64,000 bases of DNA from Pseudomonas sp. KUIN-1. Its GTDB lineage: Bacteria > Pseudomonadota > Gammaproteobacteria > Pseudomonadales > Pseudomonadaceae. Shown here piece by piece: positions 28,411 to 37,903 of the stretch (positions within the stretch are counted from its first letter, which is position 1; the number at the start of each line of letters is the position of its first letter). Under the pieces are notes generated by a model, which saw only the letters and a list, made by a program, of their open reading frames with translations, was not told the DNA's origin and made no database searches. The stretch lies in NCBI RefSeq assembly GCF_009176725.1, contig NZ_AP020337.1:868001-932000 (forward strand), read 5' to 3'. The position numbers and the translations under genes are program-made.

Positions 28411-28906
28411 CTTTTTCCATTGCTTCCATTGGTTGGTGCCTGACCCATACGTTTCCGTCCCACAGGTCGAAGATGATGCTGCGATGGCCGGTGCTGCCGA
28501 GGTCCTGAGCCATCAGTTTCAGGCGGTTCTGTTCGGCCAGCGCAAGCGCCGCATGAACGTTGCTGTCAGCGACGTTGCGCATGTGCGGGTCATGGCGATG
28601 AGCAGGAAACATTTCGCCGCCGCCAAACAGCTTGACCTGATATTCCTCCGGCAGCGTGCCATTGGCCAGTGCATGACGAATGAGTATTTCCATCGCTTCG
28701 TCAGCGTACCTGCCGTCCAGTGGCTGATGCCGGCGTATGCGCCCGGGCAGCATGAAGTGGCACATGCCGCCAATACGCCGCCACGGGTGCCAGAAGGTAA
28801 TCGCCACGCATGAACCCAGCAACGTGCGCAGGCGAGTCGGCCGGGTCTCAAAGACCACTTCGCCAGGCCCCAGCACTATTTCGGCTACACCGACAGGCGT
28901 GTTCAT
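28373..28906 (-). CDS. cheD: CheD chemoreceptor glutamine deamidase
   Basis: A 177-aa CheD with the catalytic Cys33 ([13 protein letters not shown]), His50 (MCHFMLPG) and Thr (DLGSTGHRS). It deamidates glutamines on MCPs. The C-terminal 12 codons overlap the start of cheB in another frame, and its ATG overlaps the cheR stop as ATGA, showing a tightly packed operon. A C-terminal Lys/Gln-rich tail ([10 protein letters not shown]) arises from the overlap. Confidence 0.93.
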   Translation of the reverse strand: MNTPVGVAEIVLGPGEVVFETRPTRLRTLLGSCVAITFWHPWRRIGGMCHFMLPGRIRRHQPLDGRYADEAMEILIRHALANGTLPEEYQVKLFGGGEMFPAHRHDPHMRNVADSNVHAALALAEQNRLKLMAQDLGSTGHRSIIFDLWDGNVWVRHQPMEAMEKDAKQKNQRTAGR

Positions 28907-29712
28907 GGTTTGCGGTAAATCGAAGGGGAGACCATTTTCAACATGTCATTCACACCGTTCAGGCTTTCCGAGTGGCTGATGATGAAATAGCCTCCTGGCT
29001 TGAGACGGGGGATCAACCGCGCCACCACTTTGCTTTTGGTTTCCTGATCGAAATAAATCATCACGTTGCGCAGGAAAATGACGTCGAACTCGCCCAGATC
29101 CGGCAGGGTGTCATTGAGATTGACCTGCACGAAACTGACCCGGCTGCGCAACGACTTGTCGATCAGGAAGGTCCCTTCTTGGCGACCTGTGCCTTTCAGA
29201 CAATATTTGAACAGCAAAGGTTGCGGCAACGTCTCGGTGCGTTCCATAGGGTAGTGACCGCTGCGCGCCTTGCTCAGCACGCGGGTGCTGATGTCCGAGC
29301 CGACCACTTCCCAAGGCGTGGTGCCCAGTTGCTCGGCCAGAGTCATGGCCAGGCTATAGGGCTCTTCGCCAGACGAACTGGCGGCGCTCCAGATCCGGAA
29401 TACCTTACCGGGTGTGACCTTGGTCAGCACCTGCTGACGCAGAAAATCGAAGTGCTTGGGTTCGCGGAAGAAATACGTTTCATTGGTGGTCAGCAGGTCC
29501 AGCGCCACTTGCAGCTCGCCGTTGCGCTGATCGTTCATGATTAGCTTGAAATACTCGCCATAGCTGTCCAGCTCGTAATGCTTGAGACGCTTGAACAGGC
29601 GGCCGGCAACCAGCGCTTTCTTGGCCAGCGTCAGTTTGATGCCCGCAGCGTTGTACAGCCAGTTCTGGAACTGGCCGAATTCGCGATCGGTGAGCGACGC
29701 TGTATCAGGCAT
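28903..29712 (-). CDS. cheR: CheR chemoreceptor methyltransferase
   Basis: A 269-aa SAM-dependent methyltransferase. The N-terminal helical domain (residues 1-75) precedes the SAM-binding domain with RIWSAASSSGEEPYSLAM (motif I), DIS and NVMIYFD. It methylates MCP glutamates. Its partner receptor at 30298-31953 ends in an EFTRF-like aromatic pentapeptide that might tether it. It lies nine bp downstream of cheW. Confidence 0.95.
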   Translation of the reverse strand: MPDTASLTDREFGQFQNWLYNAAGIKLTLAKKALVAGRLFKRLKHYELDSYGEYFKLIMNDQRNGELQVALDLLTTNETYFFREPKHFDFLRQQVLTKVTPGKVFRIWSAASSSGEEPYSLAMTLAEQLGTTPWEVVGSDISTRVLSKARSGHYPMERTETLPQPLLFKYCLKGTGRQEGTFLIDKSLRSRVSFVQVNLNDTLPDLGEFDVIFLRNVMIYFDQETKSKVVARLIPRLKPGGYFIISHSESLNGVNDMLKMVSPSIYRKP

Positions 29713-29721
29713 GTGCAGACC

Positions 29722-30261
29722 TCACGTCGCGTCGACGTCGGGCGGCAGCGACTGGCCTGCTTCGGCAAGGCTGGACATTTCATCGATGGACAACACGCGG
29801 TCGACCTCGAGAACGATCACGAACTTGCCGTCGACCTTGGCCATGCCGCTGATGAAGTCGGCGCGAATTCGCGCACCGAAGTTCGGCGGCGGCTCGATCT
29901 GCGACGCCGGAATCTCCAGCACCGCCGAGACATTGTCGACCAGCAGGCCGATGTCCTGCGGCTGGCCGTCCTCACTGTTGGCCTCGATGATGATCACGCA
30001 CGAGCGCCGGGTGATGGCCGAGTTCTGTCGCCCGAAGCGCGCCGACAGATCAACCACAGGCACCACAGCGCCGCGCAGATTGATCACCCCGCGCACGAAG
30101 GCGGGCATCATCGGCACCACCGTCAGGCTGCCGTACTCGATTATTTCCTTGATGCCCAGAATGCCGATGGCGAACATCTCGCCACCGAGCATGAAAGTCA
30201 GGTACTGCGCCTCTTCTTCGACCGTCGCTGCGGTCTGCCGAGTCGTGACCAATGAGCCCAT
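29722..30261 (-). CDS. cheW: CheW coupling protein
   Basis: A 179-aa CheW-domain protein linking receptors to CheA. The ATG at 30261 was chosen because AGGGGAG sits six bases upstream; a start 12 codons earlier lacks a ribosome site. Family blocks: YLTFMLGGEMFAIGILGIKEI, VRGVINLRGAVVPVVDLSARFG and GLLVDNVSAVLEI. Confidence 0.93.
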   Translation of the reverse strand: MGSLVTTRQTAATVEEEAQYLTFMLGGEMFAIGILGIKEIIEYGSLTVVPMMPAFVRGVINLRGAVVPVVDLSARFGRQNSAITRRSCVIIIEANSEDGQPQDIGLLVDNVSAVLEIPASQIEPPPNFGARIRADFISGMAKVDGKFVIVLEVDRVLSIDEMSSLAEAGQSLPPDVDAT

Positions 30262-30297
30262 GTCGTTCTCCCCTGGAGTCTCTATCGAAGCCGGCAA

Positions 30298-31953
30298 TCA
30301 GAAACGGGTAAATTCCGATTCGTCCGGGGCGCCCGCCATGCTTTGCGCAAATGCCTTGCGCGGAGCCTGTTGCGGTGGCCGCGGAGGCTGACGGTTCGGG
30401 CTGTTGCGGCTGTCGAAAGTAGCGCTCTGTGCGACGGCCCTTGGCGATGCGTCGAGGGTGAAGAAACTCATGGCCTGTTGCAGTTGTTCGGCCTGGCTGC
30501 TCATTTCTTCAGCCGTAGCTGCCAGTTCTTCGCTGCTCGATGCGTTTTGCTGGGTGACCTGGTTGAGCTGGGTCATGGCGGTGTTGATCTGCGCTACACC
30601 GGCTGCCTGCTCTTCCGACGCTGCACTGATTTCCTGCACAAGGTCGGAGGTTTTGTTGATCGAGGGCACCATTTCGTCCAGCAGCTTGCCGGCCTTCTCG
30701 GCCATTTCCACGCTGCTCGACGACAGCTCGCCGATTTCCTGCGCGGCCACCTGGCTGCGCTCGGCCAGCTTGCGCACCTCGGCGGCCACTACCGCGAAAC
30801 CCTTGCCATGTTCGCCGGCGCGCGCGGCTTCGATGGCGGCGTTGAGGGCGAGCAGGTTGGTCTGGTAAGCGATGTCGTCGATGATGCTGATGCGCTGGGC
30901 GATTTTCTTCATCGCCACGACGGTCTGCTGCACCGATTCGCCGCCATCGGTGGCTTCCTTGGCGGCCTTGCTGGCCATGCCATCGGTGACTTTGGCGTTC
31001 TCGGTGTTCTGGTTGATGCTGGCGCTCATCTGCTCGACCGATGCGCTGGTCTCTTCGACGCTGGCGGCCTGCTCGCTGGTGGCCTGGCTCATCGACTGTG
31101 CAGTGGCGCTGACTTCTTCCGAAGCGCTGGCCAGGTTGTCGGCGGCATTACGCACTTCGCCGATGATGTGCGACAGCTTGCCGACCATGTTGCGCATGGC
31201 GTTGAGCACCATGCCAGTCTCGTCCTTGGAACCGTGGCCGATGTGGGCGTTGAGATTGCCCTCTGCCAGTTGCTCGGCGGCCGTTGCGGCCTCCTTCAGC
31301 GGGCGGGAAATGATCCGGGCGATGAACAGCGCCAGACCCAGGCCGATCATCAAGGCTGCAATCAGTACCACGATGATCGAGATACGGGAGGTTTCGTACA
31401 GGCTGGTGCCTTTGTTGCCAGCGATAGTCGCGCCAGCTTCATTCAGCTCGACCATTTTTTGCAGCTGAGTGGTCACTTCATCGAAATGCGTCTTGGATTC
31501 GCCCTTGAGCAATGCCCGCGCCTGAGCCTCCAGGTTTTGGCGTGACTGATCGAACAGGTCGTTGCTGACCTTCAGGTAGGCGGCCCATGACGCGCTCACG
31601 CTATTGAACAACTGACGATCGTCATCACTGGAAATCAACTTGTCGTAAATGGCCAGGCGGGTTTCGAACTGTTTGCGAGAGTCCGCTGCTTCCAGCTCCA
31701 TCTGCGCCTTTTCCTGGGCGGTGTCGGCTGCAATATGGCGGTTTTCCTTCAGGCGGTAATTGGCGGCGAAGAAGCGCATGCCCGCGGCCGCCCGCATGGA
31801 CGGCATCCAGTTTTCCTTGATGTCCTGAGCGGCCTGGTTGACCTGCCCGAGCTGGATGATGGCAAAGACTCCCATGGCCGCGGTCAACGCCAGAACCACC
31901 AGGAACGAGGTAATCAGCTTGGTGGAAATCTTCAGATCGTAGAACCATTTCAT
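30298..31953 (-). CDS. Methyl-accepting chemotaxis protein, 4-helix-bundle-type sensor
   Basis: A 551-aa transmembrane chemoreceptor. The first membrane helix is at 11-31 ([20 protein letters not shown]), a helical periplasmic domain of the 4HB type spans about 32-190 and the second helix is at about 190-212. HAMP and a signalling domain follow, with the hairpin tip [33 protein letters not shown]. The C-terminus ESEFTRF resembles the aromatic pentapeptides that recruit CheR. In P. aeruginosa the equivalent position of the che2 operon holds the soluble haem receptor Aer2/McpB; here there is no PAS domain. Ligand unknown. Confidence 0.92.
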   Translation of the reverse strand: MKWFYDLKISTKLITSFLVVLALTAAMGVFAIIQLGQVNQAAQDIKENWMPSMRAAAGMRFFAANYRLKENRHIAADTAQEKAQMELEAADSRKQFETRLAIYDKLISSDDDRQLFNSVSASWAAYLKVSNDLFDQSRQNLEAQARALLKGESKTHFDEVTTQLQKMVELNEAGATIAGNKGTSLYETSRISIIVVLIAALMIGLGLALFIARIISRPLKEAATAAEQLAEGNLNAHIGHGSKDETGMVLNAMRNMVGKLSHIIGEVRNAADNLASASEEVSATAQSMSQATSEQAASVEETSASVEQMSASINQNTENAKVTDGMASKAAKEATDGGESVQQTVVAMKKIAQRISIIDDIAYQTNLLALNAAIEAARAGEHGKGFAVVAAEVRKLAERSQVAAQEIGELSSSSVEMAEKAGKLLDEMVPSINKTSDLVQEISAASEEQAAGVAQINTAMTQLNQVTQQNASSSEELAATAEEMSSQAEQLQQAMSFFTLDASPRAVAQSATFDSRNSPNRQPPRPPQQAPRKAFAQSMAGAPDESEFTRF

Positions 31954-31983
31954 TGAAGTAACTCCTTGGGAATTGCGAATCCG

Positions 31984-34107
31984 TCAGCGAGAAGTGGGCA
32001 GCAGGAATTGAGGCGCCTGGGTCGAGCGGGCCTCCATGTGTACGATCTGGTTGAGCAGGGCGGGGATGTCGAGAATCAACGCCACCGCGCCACTGCCCAG
32101 GATCGTCGAGCCGCTGATGCCGCGCAGCGCGCCGAACAGCTTGCCCAGAGGTTTGATAACGGTTTGGAACTCGCCCAGCAGGTCATCGACCACCAGCCCG
32201 GCCTTGTGCTCGGCGTAACGCACCACCACCACGTTCTGGCGCCTGGCGGCCGGGCCTTCGTGATTGAAGTGGTCGCGCAGGTAGACCAGCGGCAGCACTT
32301 CGCCACGCAGGTCCAGGTAGCCGCTGTCGCGGGTCAACTGCCGGTTGTGTTCGTCCAGCTCGATGCATTCCTGCACCATGTCCAGCGGGATCACGTAAGT
32401 CGACTGATCGATACCGACCAGAAAGCCGTTGATGATCGCCAGCGTCAGCGGCAGGCGGATGCGCACGATGGTGCCCTGACCGGGCTGACTGTCCAGATCC
32501 ACCGTGCCGCGCAGCAAGGTGATGTTGCGCTTGACCACGTCCATGCCGACACCACGCCCCGAAAGGTTGGTGACGGCCTCGGCAGTGGAAAAGCCGGGCT
32601 CGAAAATCAGGTTGTAGATTTCCTGATCGGTGAGGCTTGCGCCGGCCGCCACCAGTCCGCGTTGCTGGGCCTTGTCGAGGATGCGCTCGCGGTTGAGTCC
32701 GGCCCCGTCGTCGGCGATTTCAATGACGATGCTGCCCGAGTCGTGGTACGCGTTGAGGCTCAAATGACCTTTGGCCGGCTTGCCTGCCGCGCGACGTGCT
32801 TCGGCGCTCTCGATGCCGTGGTCCATGGAGTTACGCAGCAGGTGCATGAGCGGGTCGCCGATCTTTTCGACGACGGTCTTGTCCAGTTCGGTCTCCGCAC
32901 CATTGATAATCAGGTCGATGTCCTTGCCCAGTTCCTGACTGACATCGCGCACCACACGGCGGAAGCGATTGAAGGTGTCGCCGATGGGGATCATGCGCAG
33001 GTGCAGCGCGCCATCCAGAATCTGCTCGACCAGCCCCGACACCGTCGAGCTGGCTTCCTGAAGCGGGTCGTTGTCGCACGACTTGGCCAGCAGGCTGGCG
33101 CCGGCGCTGGCAATGACCAGCTCGCCGACCAGATTGATCAGCTCGTCGAGCTTGTCGGCGTTGACGCGCACATAGCGGCCATCCTTGTTTTTCTGCTCGC
33201 TGCCCGAAGAAGGGCGCTCTACAGCGGTTGCCGTTGCCGTTGCCGTTGCCGTTGCGGGCGTACGTGGCACTGCGCGCTGATCGCCCAGCAGTTCGCCGCT
33301 GGCCACCACAGGGCTGTGTTCGGGCTGCGAGACCAGTTCGGTGCCGGTGGGCTCGACGTGGTCTGGCGTTTCGTCCAGCGGCGTGATTTCCACCGCGCAG
33401 TCTTCACGCACGAAATCGAAGACTTCGTTGATCGCGGCGTGCCCGGCAGCCGAGCGGAAATCGATCTCGAAGCCCAGGTGGCAGGATTCCGGGTCCCACG
33501 CTTCAACTGTTGGAATGCTGTCGGTCAGCGTCGTGACCTGGACCATCTGCCCCAGGGTATTGAGGTAGCGCAGGAACGACAGCGGGTCCATGCCGTTGCG
33601 AAACACATCCACGCCAAACCGCAGCGAGATATGCCAGAGCACGTCGGCTGACTGTTCATCATCGCTGACGACCTGCGCACTTGCGATGTCAGCGGCGCTG
33701 GCGCTGGCCGGTGCCTGGAAGACCTGCAACGCCTGACGCAGCGCTGCCTCGCGCTCCAGTGCAGGTTGCTGCAGTTGCTCGCCACGGCTGGCGACCACGT
33801 CGATCAACTCAAGCATGTGATCGCCGGATTTGAGCAGCACGGCGATCAGCTCGGCGTTTACCGAAACACTGCCTTCACGCAGACGATCCAGCACGTCTTC
33901 GACGATGTGAGTAAAACTGACGATAGGCGTCAGCCCGAACAGTCCGGCCGAGCCTTTGATGGTGTGCGCTGCGCGGAAGACCGCGCCGATCGCGTCCAGG
34001 TCGCCGGGCTCGCTTTCGAGTTGCAGGAGGGATTCCTCCATGGCCTGCAAAAGCTCTCGCGCTTCAACGATGAACGTCTGCTGTGCCTGATCGAGATTAA
34101 TACTCAC
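31984..34107 (-). CDS. cheA: CheA histidine kinase
   Basis: A 707-aa chemotaxis kinase. The P1 domain carries the phospho-acceptor His48 in AAHTIKGSAG. A variable region with an Ala-Thr repeat (encoded at 33227-33256) leads to the dimerisation domain (VRVNADKLDELINLVGELVI). The ATP-binding domain has the N box (HLLRNSMDHGIE), G1 (DDGAGL) and G2 (GRGVGMDVVK), and a CheW-like P5 domain ends the protein. It phosphorylates CheY and CheB of this operon. The gap to the STAS gene upstream is 46 bp. Confidence 0.95.
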   Translation of the reverse strand: MSINLDQAQQTFIVEARELLQAMEESLLQLESEPGDLDAIGAVFRAAHTIKGSAGLFGLTPIVSFTHIVEDVLDRLREGSVSVNAELIAVLLKSGDHMLELIDVVASRGEQLQQPALEREAALRQALQVFQAPASASAADIASAQVVSDDEQSADVLWHISLRFGVDVFRNGMDPLSFLRYLNTLGQMVQVTTLTDSIPTVEAWDPESCHLGFEIDFRSAAGHAAINEVFDFVREDCAVEITPLDETPDHVEPTGTELVSQPEHSPVVASGELLGDQRAVPRTPATATATATATAVERPSSGSEQKNKDGRYVRVNADKLDELINLVGELVIASAGASLLAKSCDNDPLQEASSTVSGLVEQILDGALHLRMIPIGDTFNRFRRVVRDVSQELGKDIDLIINGAETELDKTVVEKIGDPLMHLLRNSMDHGIESAEARRAAGKPAKGHLSLNAYHDSGSIVIEIADDGAGLNRERILDKAQQRGLVAAGASLTDQEIYNLIFEPGFSTAEAVTNLSGRGVGMDVVKRNITLLRGTVDLDSQPGQGTIVRIRLPLTLAIINGFLVGIDQSTYVIPLDMVQECIELDEHNRQLTRDSGYLDLRGEVLPLVYLRDHFNHEGPAARRQNVVVVRYAEHKAGLVVDDLLGEFQTVIKPLGKLFGALRGISGSTILGSGAVALILDIPALLNQIVHMEARSTQAPQFLLPTSR
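33227..33256. repeat. Hexanucleotide microsatellite in cheA linker
   Basis: Four exact GTTGCC units plus a fifth ending GTTGCG encode an Ala-Thr repeat in the inter-domain linker of CheA. Changes in unit number would keep the frame and only alter linker length. Confidence 0.8.
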
Positions 34108-34153
34108 GATGACTTCCTTGATCGATCACTGGGCAGTACTGCAAATGGACGCG

Positions 34154-34444
34154 CTACAGCACCACACCCGGATTACATAACTCGAAGGTTTCGCTGACTG
34201 CCTTGCTTTGCCCGGTCAGGTGCAGCGAAGTCCCGGTCTTGCCGGCTTCACGCTGGATCACTGCCAGCAGTTGCAGGCCGGCGCCGTCCATCTCGGTGAC
34301 CTGTGAAAGGTCAACCTCCAGGCGTGCCGCAGCGCCGATCTGTGGCAACAGCCTGGCGGCCAGTTCGGTCACGGTGTAGATCGTCAACTCGCCGTCTATC
34401 TGCACGCGTGCAGTGTCGTTGGCGCTCTCGTCTGGCGTGGGCAT
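34154..34444 (-). CDS. STAS-domain protein of the chemotaxis operon
   Basis: A 96-aa STAS-fold protein (anti-sigma-factor-antagonist-like). A GGAGG site five bases before the ATG at 34444 decides the start. The switch loop reads EMDGAGLQLL: where phosphorylated members have Ser or Thr after Asp, this protein has Gly, so control by phosphorylation is unlikely. It sits between cheY and cheA and may act as a structural or regulatory partner of the kinase array. Confidence 0.85.
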   Translation of the reverse strand: MPTPDESANDTARVQIDGELTIYTVTELAARLLPQIGAAARLEVDLSQVTEMDGAGLQLLAVIQREAGKTGTSLHLTGQSKAVSETFELCNPGVVL

Positions 34445-34467
34445 GCTGGCCTCCAGGGGCCTGGGTC

Positions 34468-34836
34468 TCAGGGCAGGATGAGCTTGGAAACCGCTGCGAG
34501 CATTTGTGCCGGCTGAAACGGTTTGACGACCCACGCCTTGGCGCCTGCGGCCTGACCTTCGGCCTTTTTCGATTCCTGGGATTCGGTGGTCAGCATGATG
34601 ATGGGCGTGAACTTGTAGCTGGCCAGCTTCTTCACTTCCTTGACGAAAGTGATGCCGTCCATGTTCGGCATGTTCACGTCGCTGATGATCAGGTGCACTT
34701 TCTGCCCGGTGAGCTTGCCCAGTGCATCCTTCCCGTCACAGGCTTCGATAACGTCGTATCCGGCACTCTTCAGCGCGATACCGACGACTTGCCGGACGCT
34801 GCTTGAATCGTCGACCACCAATACACTCTTAGCCAT
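34468..34836 (-). CDS. cheY: CheY-like response regulator
   Basis: A 122-aa stand-alone receiver with Asp9/Asp10, phospho-acceptor Asp53 (ISDVNMPNMDG), Thr83/84 and Lys105 (VVKPFQ). As output of the cluster CheA it would bind a motor or another target. It lies nine bp downstream of the MCP gene and 23 bp before the STAS gene. Confidence 0.94.
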   Translation of the reverse strand: MAKSVLVVDDSSSVRQVVGIALKSAGYDVIEACDGKDALGKLTGQKVHLIISDVNMPNMDGITFVKEVKKLASYKFTPIIMLTTESQESKKAEGQAAGAKAWVVKPFQPAQMLAAVSKLILP

Positions 34837-34845
34837 GATTTACTC

Positions 34846-36063
34846 CTAGAAAAACGTGATTTCCTGCGAATCCTGCTGTGCTGCCGATTCACCTCGGTGA
34901 GTGCGACGTTGCTCGTCGGTCGCGTAGGTAGACTCCATGCGCGCCAACCATTGCCGGGCGTCGATGGCGACGGCCTCGTCGGGGGACTGGCTAGCCTGCA
35001 GAAGGTGTGCATGCAACGAGTCGATGTTGTCGCGTACGTGGGCGAGAATCTGGCTGACCCGGTCCTGAAACTGCAGGTTCACCAGGACCTCGGTCATTTC
35101 GTCGCGAATCCCGTAGCTCTCCTGCTTGAGCAGGTCGGCGGACTCGGCCAGGCGTCCGGTGATGCTCTGGAAGCGCTCCAGTACGTTCTGAATGCTTTGT
35201 TCGGAAGCGGCCACCGAATGGCTGTCCTGATCGGCACCGCTCGATGCGGCCTGCACCAGCTGGGTGATGGCGTTGTTGATGATGTCGACCTTGGCGGACA
35301 TCTGCTGACCGGTCTCGCTGGACTTGCTCGACAGGCTGCGCACCGCATCGGCCACCACGGCAAAGCCACGGCCCGCCTCACCGGCACGCGCTGCCTCGAT
35401 GGCCGCGTTGAGGGCCAGCAGGTTGGTCTGTGCGGCAATCGCTGCAACGTCGGCGGCCATGGTGCGCAATTCGCCGGTGTAGGCGGTGAGGCTGCGCACC
35501 TGGGAGAGCGTCTGGTCGCGGCTGGCCTGAGTGGATTTGAGCGAGTCGATCACCCGGCTTAGTTCGCTATCGCTTTGCGACAACACTTTCAGCGCACCAT
35601 CGGCGTTCTGACCGTCCAGCTCACCGGCGGCGTGTTGCGACGCCTGCACGGTTTCCTGCAGGCGCTCGGAGATGCCCATGAAACGCGTGCTCAATTCGAC
35701 AATCGCGGTTTCGGTCTGCTGGCGCGAGCTCTCGACCTGCTTGGCCCAGATAGGCATGGCACCGAGGAGGATTTCATTGAACTGGGCGTTGGACGCCATG
35801 GCGCTGCTTTGAGCGCTATGCGCCTGGTGGTGATCCAGCGCCTGAGCCACGGCGCGGCGCACTTGGGTCTGTTGGGAGCGGGCGGCCAAGGCACAGGCGC
35901 CGAGACCAATCGCCAGCAGTGCAGCACACGCCACCAGATTGGCCGTACCCGTGCCGAACTGCGTGAGAATCCAGGCAATGGCGGGTATGACGGGAATGAG
36001 TGAGAACCAGATGAAACGCGGATGATTTTCTGCAGGAGCACTACTGTATTGATTCGACATCAT
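34846..36063 (-). CDS. Methyl-accepting protein with short periplasmic-less N-terminus
   Basis: A 405-aa receptor-like protein and first gene of the chemotaxis operon. Two closely spaced hydrophobic segments (about 18-35 and 40-62) are separated by only a few residues, so there is no periplasmic sensor domain. The rest is an MCP signalling helical hairpin with the tip [38 protein letters not shown]. Two adjacent ATG codons (36063, 36060) are possible starts. It may sense through the membrane or a cytoplasmic signal. Confidence 0.88.
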   Translation of the reverse strand: MMSNQYSSAPAENHPRFIWFSLIPVIPAIAWILTQFGTGTANLVACAALLAIGLGACALAARSQQTQVRRAVAQALDHHQAHSAQSSAMASNAQFNEILLGAMPIWAKQVESSRQQTETAIVELSTRFMGISERLQETVQASQHAAGELDGQNADGALKVLSQSDSELSRVIDSLKSTQASRDQTLSQVRSLTAYTGELRTMAADVAAIAAQTNLLALNAAIEAARAGEAGRGFAVVADAVRSLSSKSSETGQQMSAKVDIINNAITQLVQAASSGADQDSHSVAASEQSIQNVLERFQSITGRLAESADLLKQESYGIRDEMTEVLVNLQFQDRVSQILAHVRDNIDSLHAHLLQASQSPDEAVAIDARQWLARMESTYATDEQRRTHRGESAAQQDSQEITFF

Positions 36064-36261
36064 GGGTTCGATCCCTGAACAGTGCAGCGTTGTACACGAC
36101 TCAATGGTTATCTGCGCGCCGCAGACAAACTTGATCCCCGTACGGGAGCCTTCCGTCCGGTCGCTTGGCGCACAACCCGATCCTGTTAAAAATAGCGGGT
36201 ATTCGGGGCATCGCAAGTCGGCGCAGCGAACGCGTTGGCAGAACAGCCGGATTCACTAGGG

Positions 36262-36320
36262 AGAGGACGCAGAGCGTCCGGAAAGGCATGCGACGCAGAG
36301 CGCCGCACGATAGTCGAGAT
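36262..36320. repeat. Dispersed intergenic repeat, copy A
   Basis: A 59-bp sequence containing palindromic GGACGCAGAGCGTCC matches 57631-57689 at 55 of 59 positions. It lies in the 325-bp gap between the receptor gene (end of promoter side) and ndh. A related CGTTCCTCACGCTCC motif follows at about 36323. It belongs to the palindromic repeat families common between genes in P. syringae. Apart from this, the gap 36064-36388 shows only the likely promoter region of the che operon. Confidence 0.7.
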
Positions 36321-36388
36321 GATCGTTCCTCACGCTCCGGAGCATGGGCACGATAGTGTTTTCCCGTACGCCTCTCGTCTGGCGTGCC

Positions 36389-37687
36389 TTAGTGCAGCTT
36401 CATCCGCGGCTCGGTGCCTTTACCGATCTTGCTGCCCAGCATCAGCATCAGGGTACGGAAGGTGCCGTACAGCGCCATCTGGTGCATGCGGTACAGCGAC
36501 ACGTAGAACATCCGCGCCAGCCAGCCTTCGAGCATCACGCTGCCCATCAGGTTACCCATCAGATTGCCGACGGCCGAGAAGCTCGACAGCGAGATCAGCG
36601 AGCCGTAGTCCTTGTAGGTGTACTCTGGCAACGTCTTGCCTTCGATCCGCAAGCGCAGCGATTTGACCAGCAAGGAGGCCTGCTGGTGGGCGGCCTGAGC
36701 GCGCGGCGGGACGTTGCGGTCGGTGCCTTTTTGCGGGCAGGCCGCGCAGTCACCGAAGGCGAAGATATTTTCGTCACGGGTGGTTTGCAGCGTCGGCAGC
36801 ACTTGCAACTGATTGATCCGGTTGCTTTCCAGACCATCCAGTTCATGCAGGAAGGCCGGGGCACGAATACCTGCCGCCCAGACCTTCAGGCTGGCCGGGA
36901 TGACCTGCCCGGTAGCGGTGATCAAGCCATCAGCCGTCACTTCACTGACTGCTGCATTGGTCAGTACCGTCACGCCGAGTTTTTCCAGCGTCTTGTGCAC
37001 CGGCGCGCCGATGCGCTCGGGCAGCGCGGGCAACACCCGTGGCCCGGCTTCGATCACCGTGATGCGCAGGTTTTCCGGCTTGATCTGACCCAGCCCGTAA
37101 GCCGCCAGCTCATGCGCCGCGTTGTGCAGCTCTGCCGCCAGCTCGACACCGGTTGCACCGGCACCCACGATGGCCACGGTGATTTCCTGCGCGCTGTCGG
37201 CCTGACCGGCGTGGGCGCGCAGGTAGTGGTTGAGCAGTTGCTGGTGAAAGCGCTCGGCCTGCTTGCGGCTGTCGAGAAACAGGCAATGTTCTGCCGCGCC
37301 CTTGGTGCCGAAGTCGTTGGTGGTGCTGCCCACGGCGATGACCAGTGAGTCGTAACCCAGGCTGCGTGCCGGAACCAGTTCTGCGCCGTTTTCATCCAGC
37401 GTCTCGGCCAGATGAATCTGGCGGCTGGCGCGGTCCAGGCCGGTCATGCGCCCGAGCTGAAACTGAAAGTTGTTCCACTTGGCCTGAGCCACGTAGTTCA
37501 GCTCGTCCTCATACGAGTTGAGCGAACCGGCAGCCACTTCGTGCAACAGCGGTTTCCAGATATGCGTCAGGTTGGCATCAACCAGCGTGACACTGGCCGT
37601 GCCTTTCTTGCCCAGGGTCTTGCCCAGACTGGTAGCCAGCTCCAGACCGCCAGCGCCTCCGCCAACGATAACAATACGATGCGTCAT
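36389..37687 (-). CDS. ndh: Type II NADH dehydrogenase
   Basis: A 432-aa peripheral membrane flavoprotein that passes electrons from NADH to quinone without pumping protons. Dinucleotide-binding motifs GGGAGGLE (residues 8-15, FAD) and IVGAGATGVELAAEL (about 170-184, NADH) are clear, along with AFGDCAACP for FAD. The C-terminus is amphipathic for membrane attachment (LMGSVMLEGWLARMFYVSLYRMHQMALYG region). It probably has its own promoter. Confidence 0.93.
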   Translation of the reverse strand: MTHRIVIVGGGAGGLELATSLGKTLGKKGTASVTLVDANLTHIWKPLLHEVAAGSLNSYEDELNYVAQAKWNNFQFQLGRMTGLDRASRQIHLAETLDENGAELVPARSLGYDSLVIAVGSTTNDFGTKGAAEHCLFLDSRKQAERFHQQLLNHYLRAHAGQADSAQEITVAIVGAGATGVELAAELHNAAHELAAYGLGQIKPENLRITVIEAGPRVLPALPERIGAPVHKTLEKLGVTVLTNAAVSEVTADGLITATGQVIPASLKVWAAGIRAPAFLHELDGLESNRINQLQVLPTLQTTRDENIFAFGDCAACPQKGTDRNVPPRAQAAHQQASLLVKSLRLRIEGKTLPEYTYKDYGSLISLSSFSAVGNLMGNLMGSVMLEGWLARMFYVSLYRMHQMALYGTFRTLMLMLGSKIGKGTEPRMKLH

Positions 37688-37750
37688 AAGGATTACTCGG
37701 AAGGTTTAAGGAATTCGGGGGGAGCTCGATCTTCGCGAGCGCAAGGCAGC

Positions 37751-37890
37751 TCATAGCGTCAGAAGGCTCAATAAAGGGTTCATCACCACACTGCCCGGGT
37801 CAGGAGCGGCCTGCGCTCGACTGGATGCCGGTGTGCCTGAAGGTACTCTTCGACACACCTTTGCGGTTCCGGGTTCAGGTGTCTGCTCAA
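37751..37890 (-). pseudogene. Decayed DUF3094-like small membrane protein gene
   Basis: The leftward frame from a TTG at 37890 reads LSRHLNPEPQRCVEEYLQAHRHPVERRPLL and then stops at 37783. The block RCVEEYLQA..VERRP resembles DUF3094, a tiny pseudomonad protein whose C-terminus is a membrane helix. That helix is missing: after RRPLL the frame degrades, and only a short hydrophobic tail (NPLLSLLTL, stop at 37751) remains in another frame. The ATG seems replaced by TTG. DUF3094 genes are often next to ndh and MOSC genes, which supports the call. Confidence 0.45.
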
Positions 37891-37903
37891 TTTATCCGTT
37901 GTC

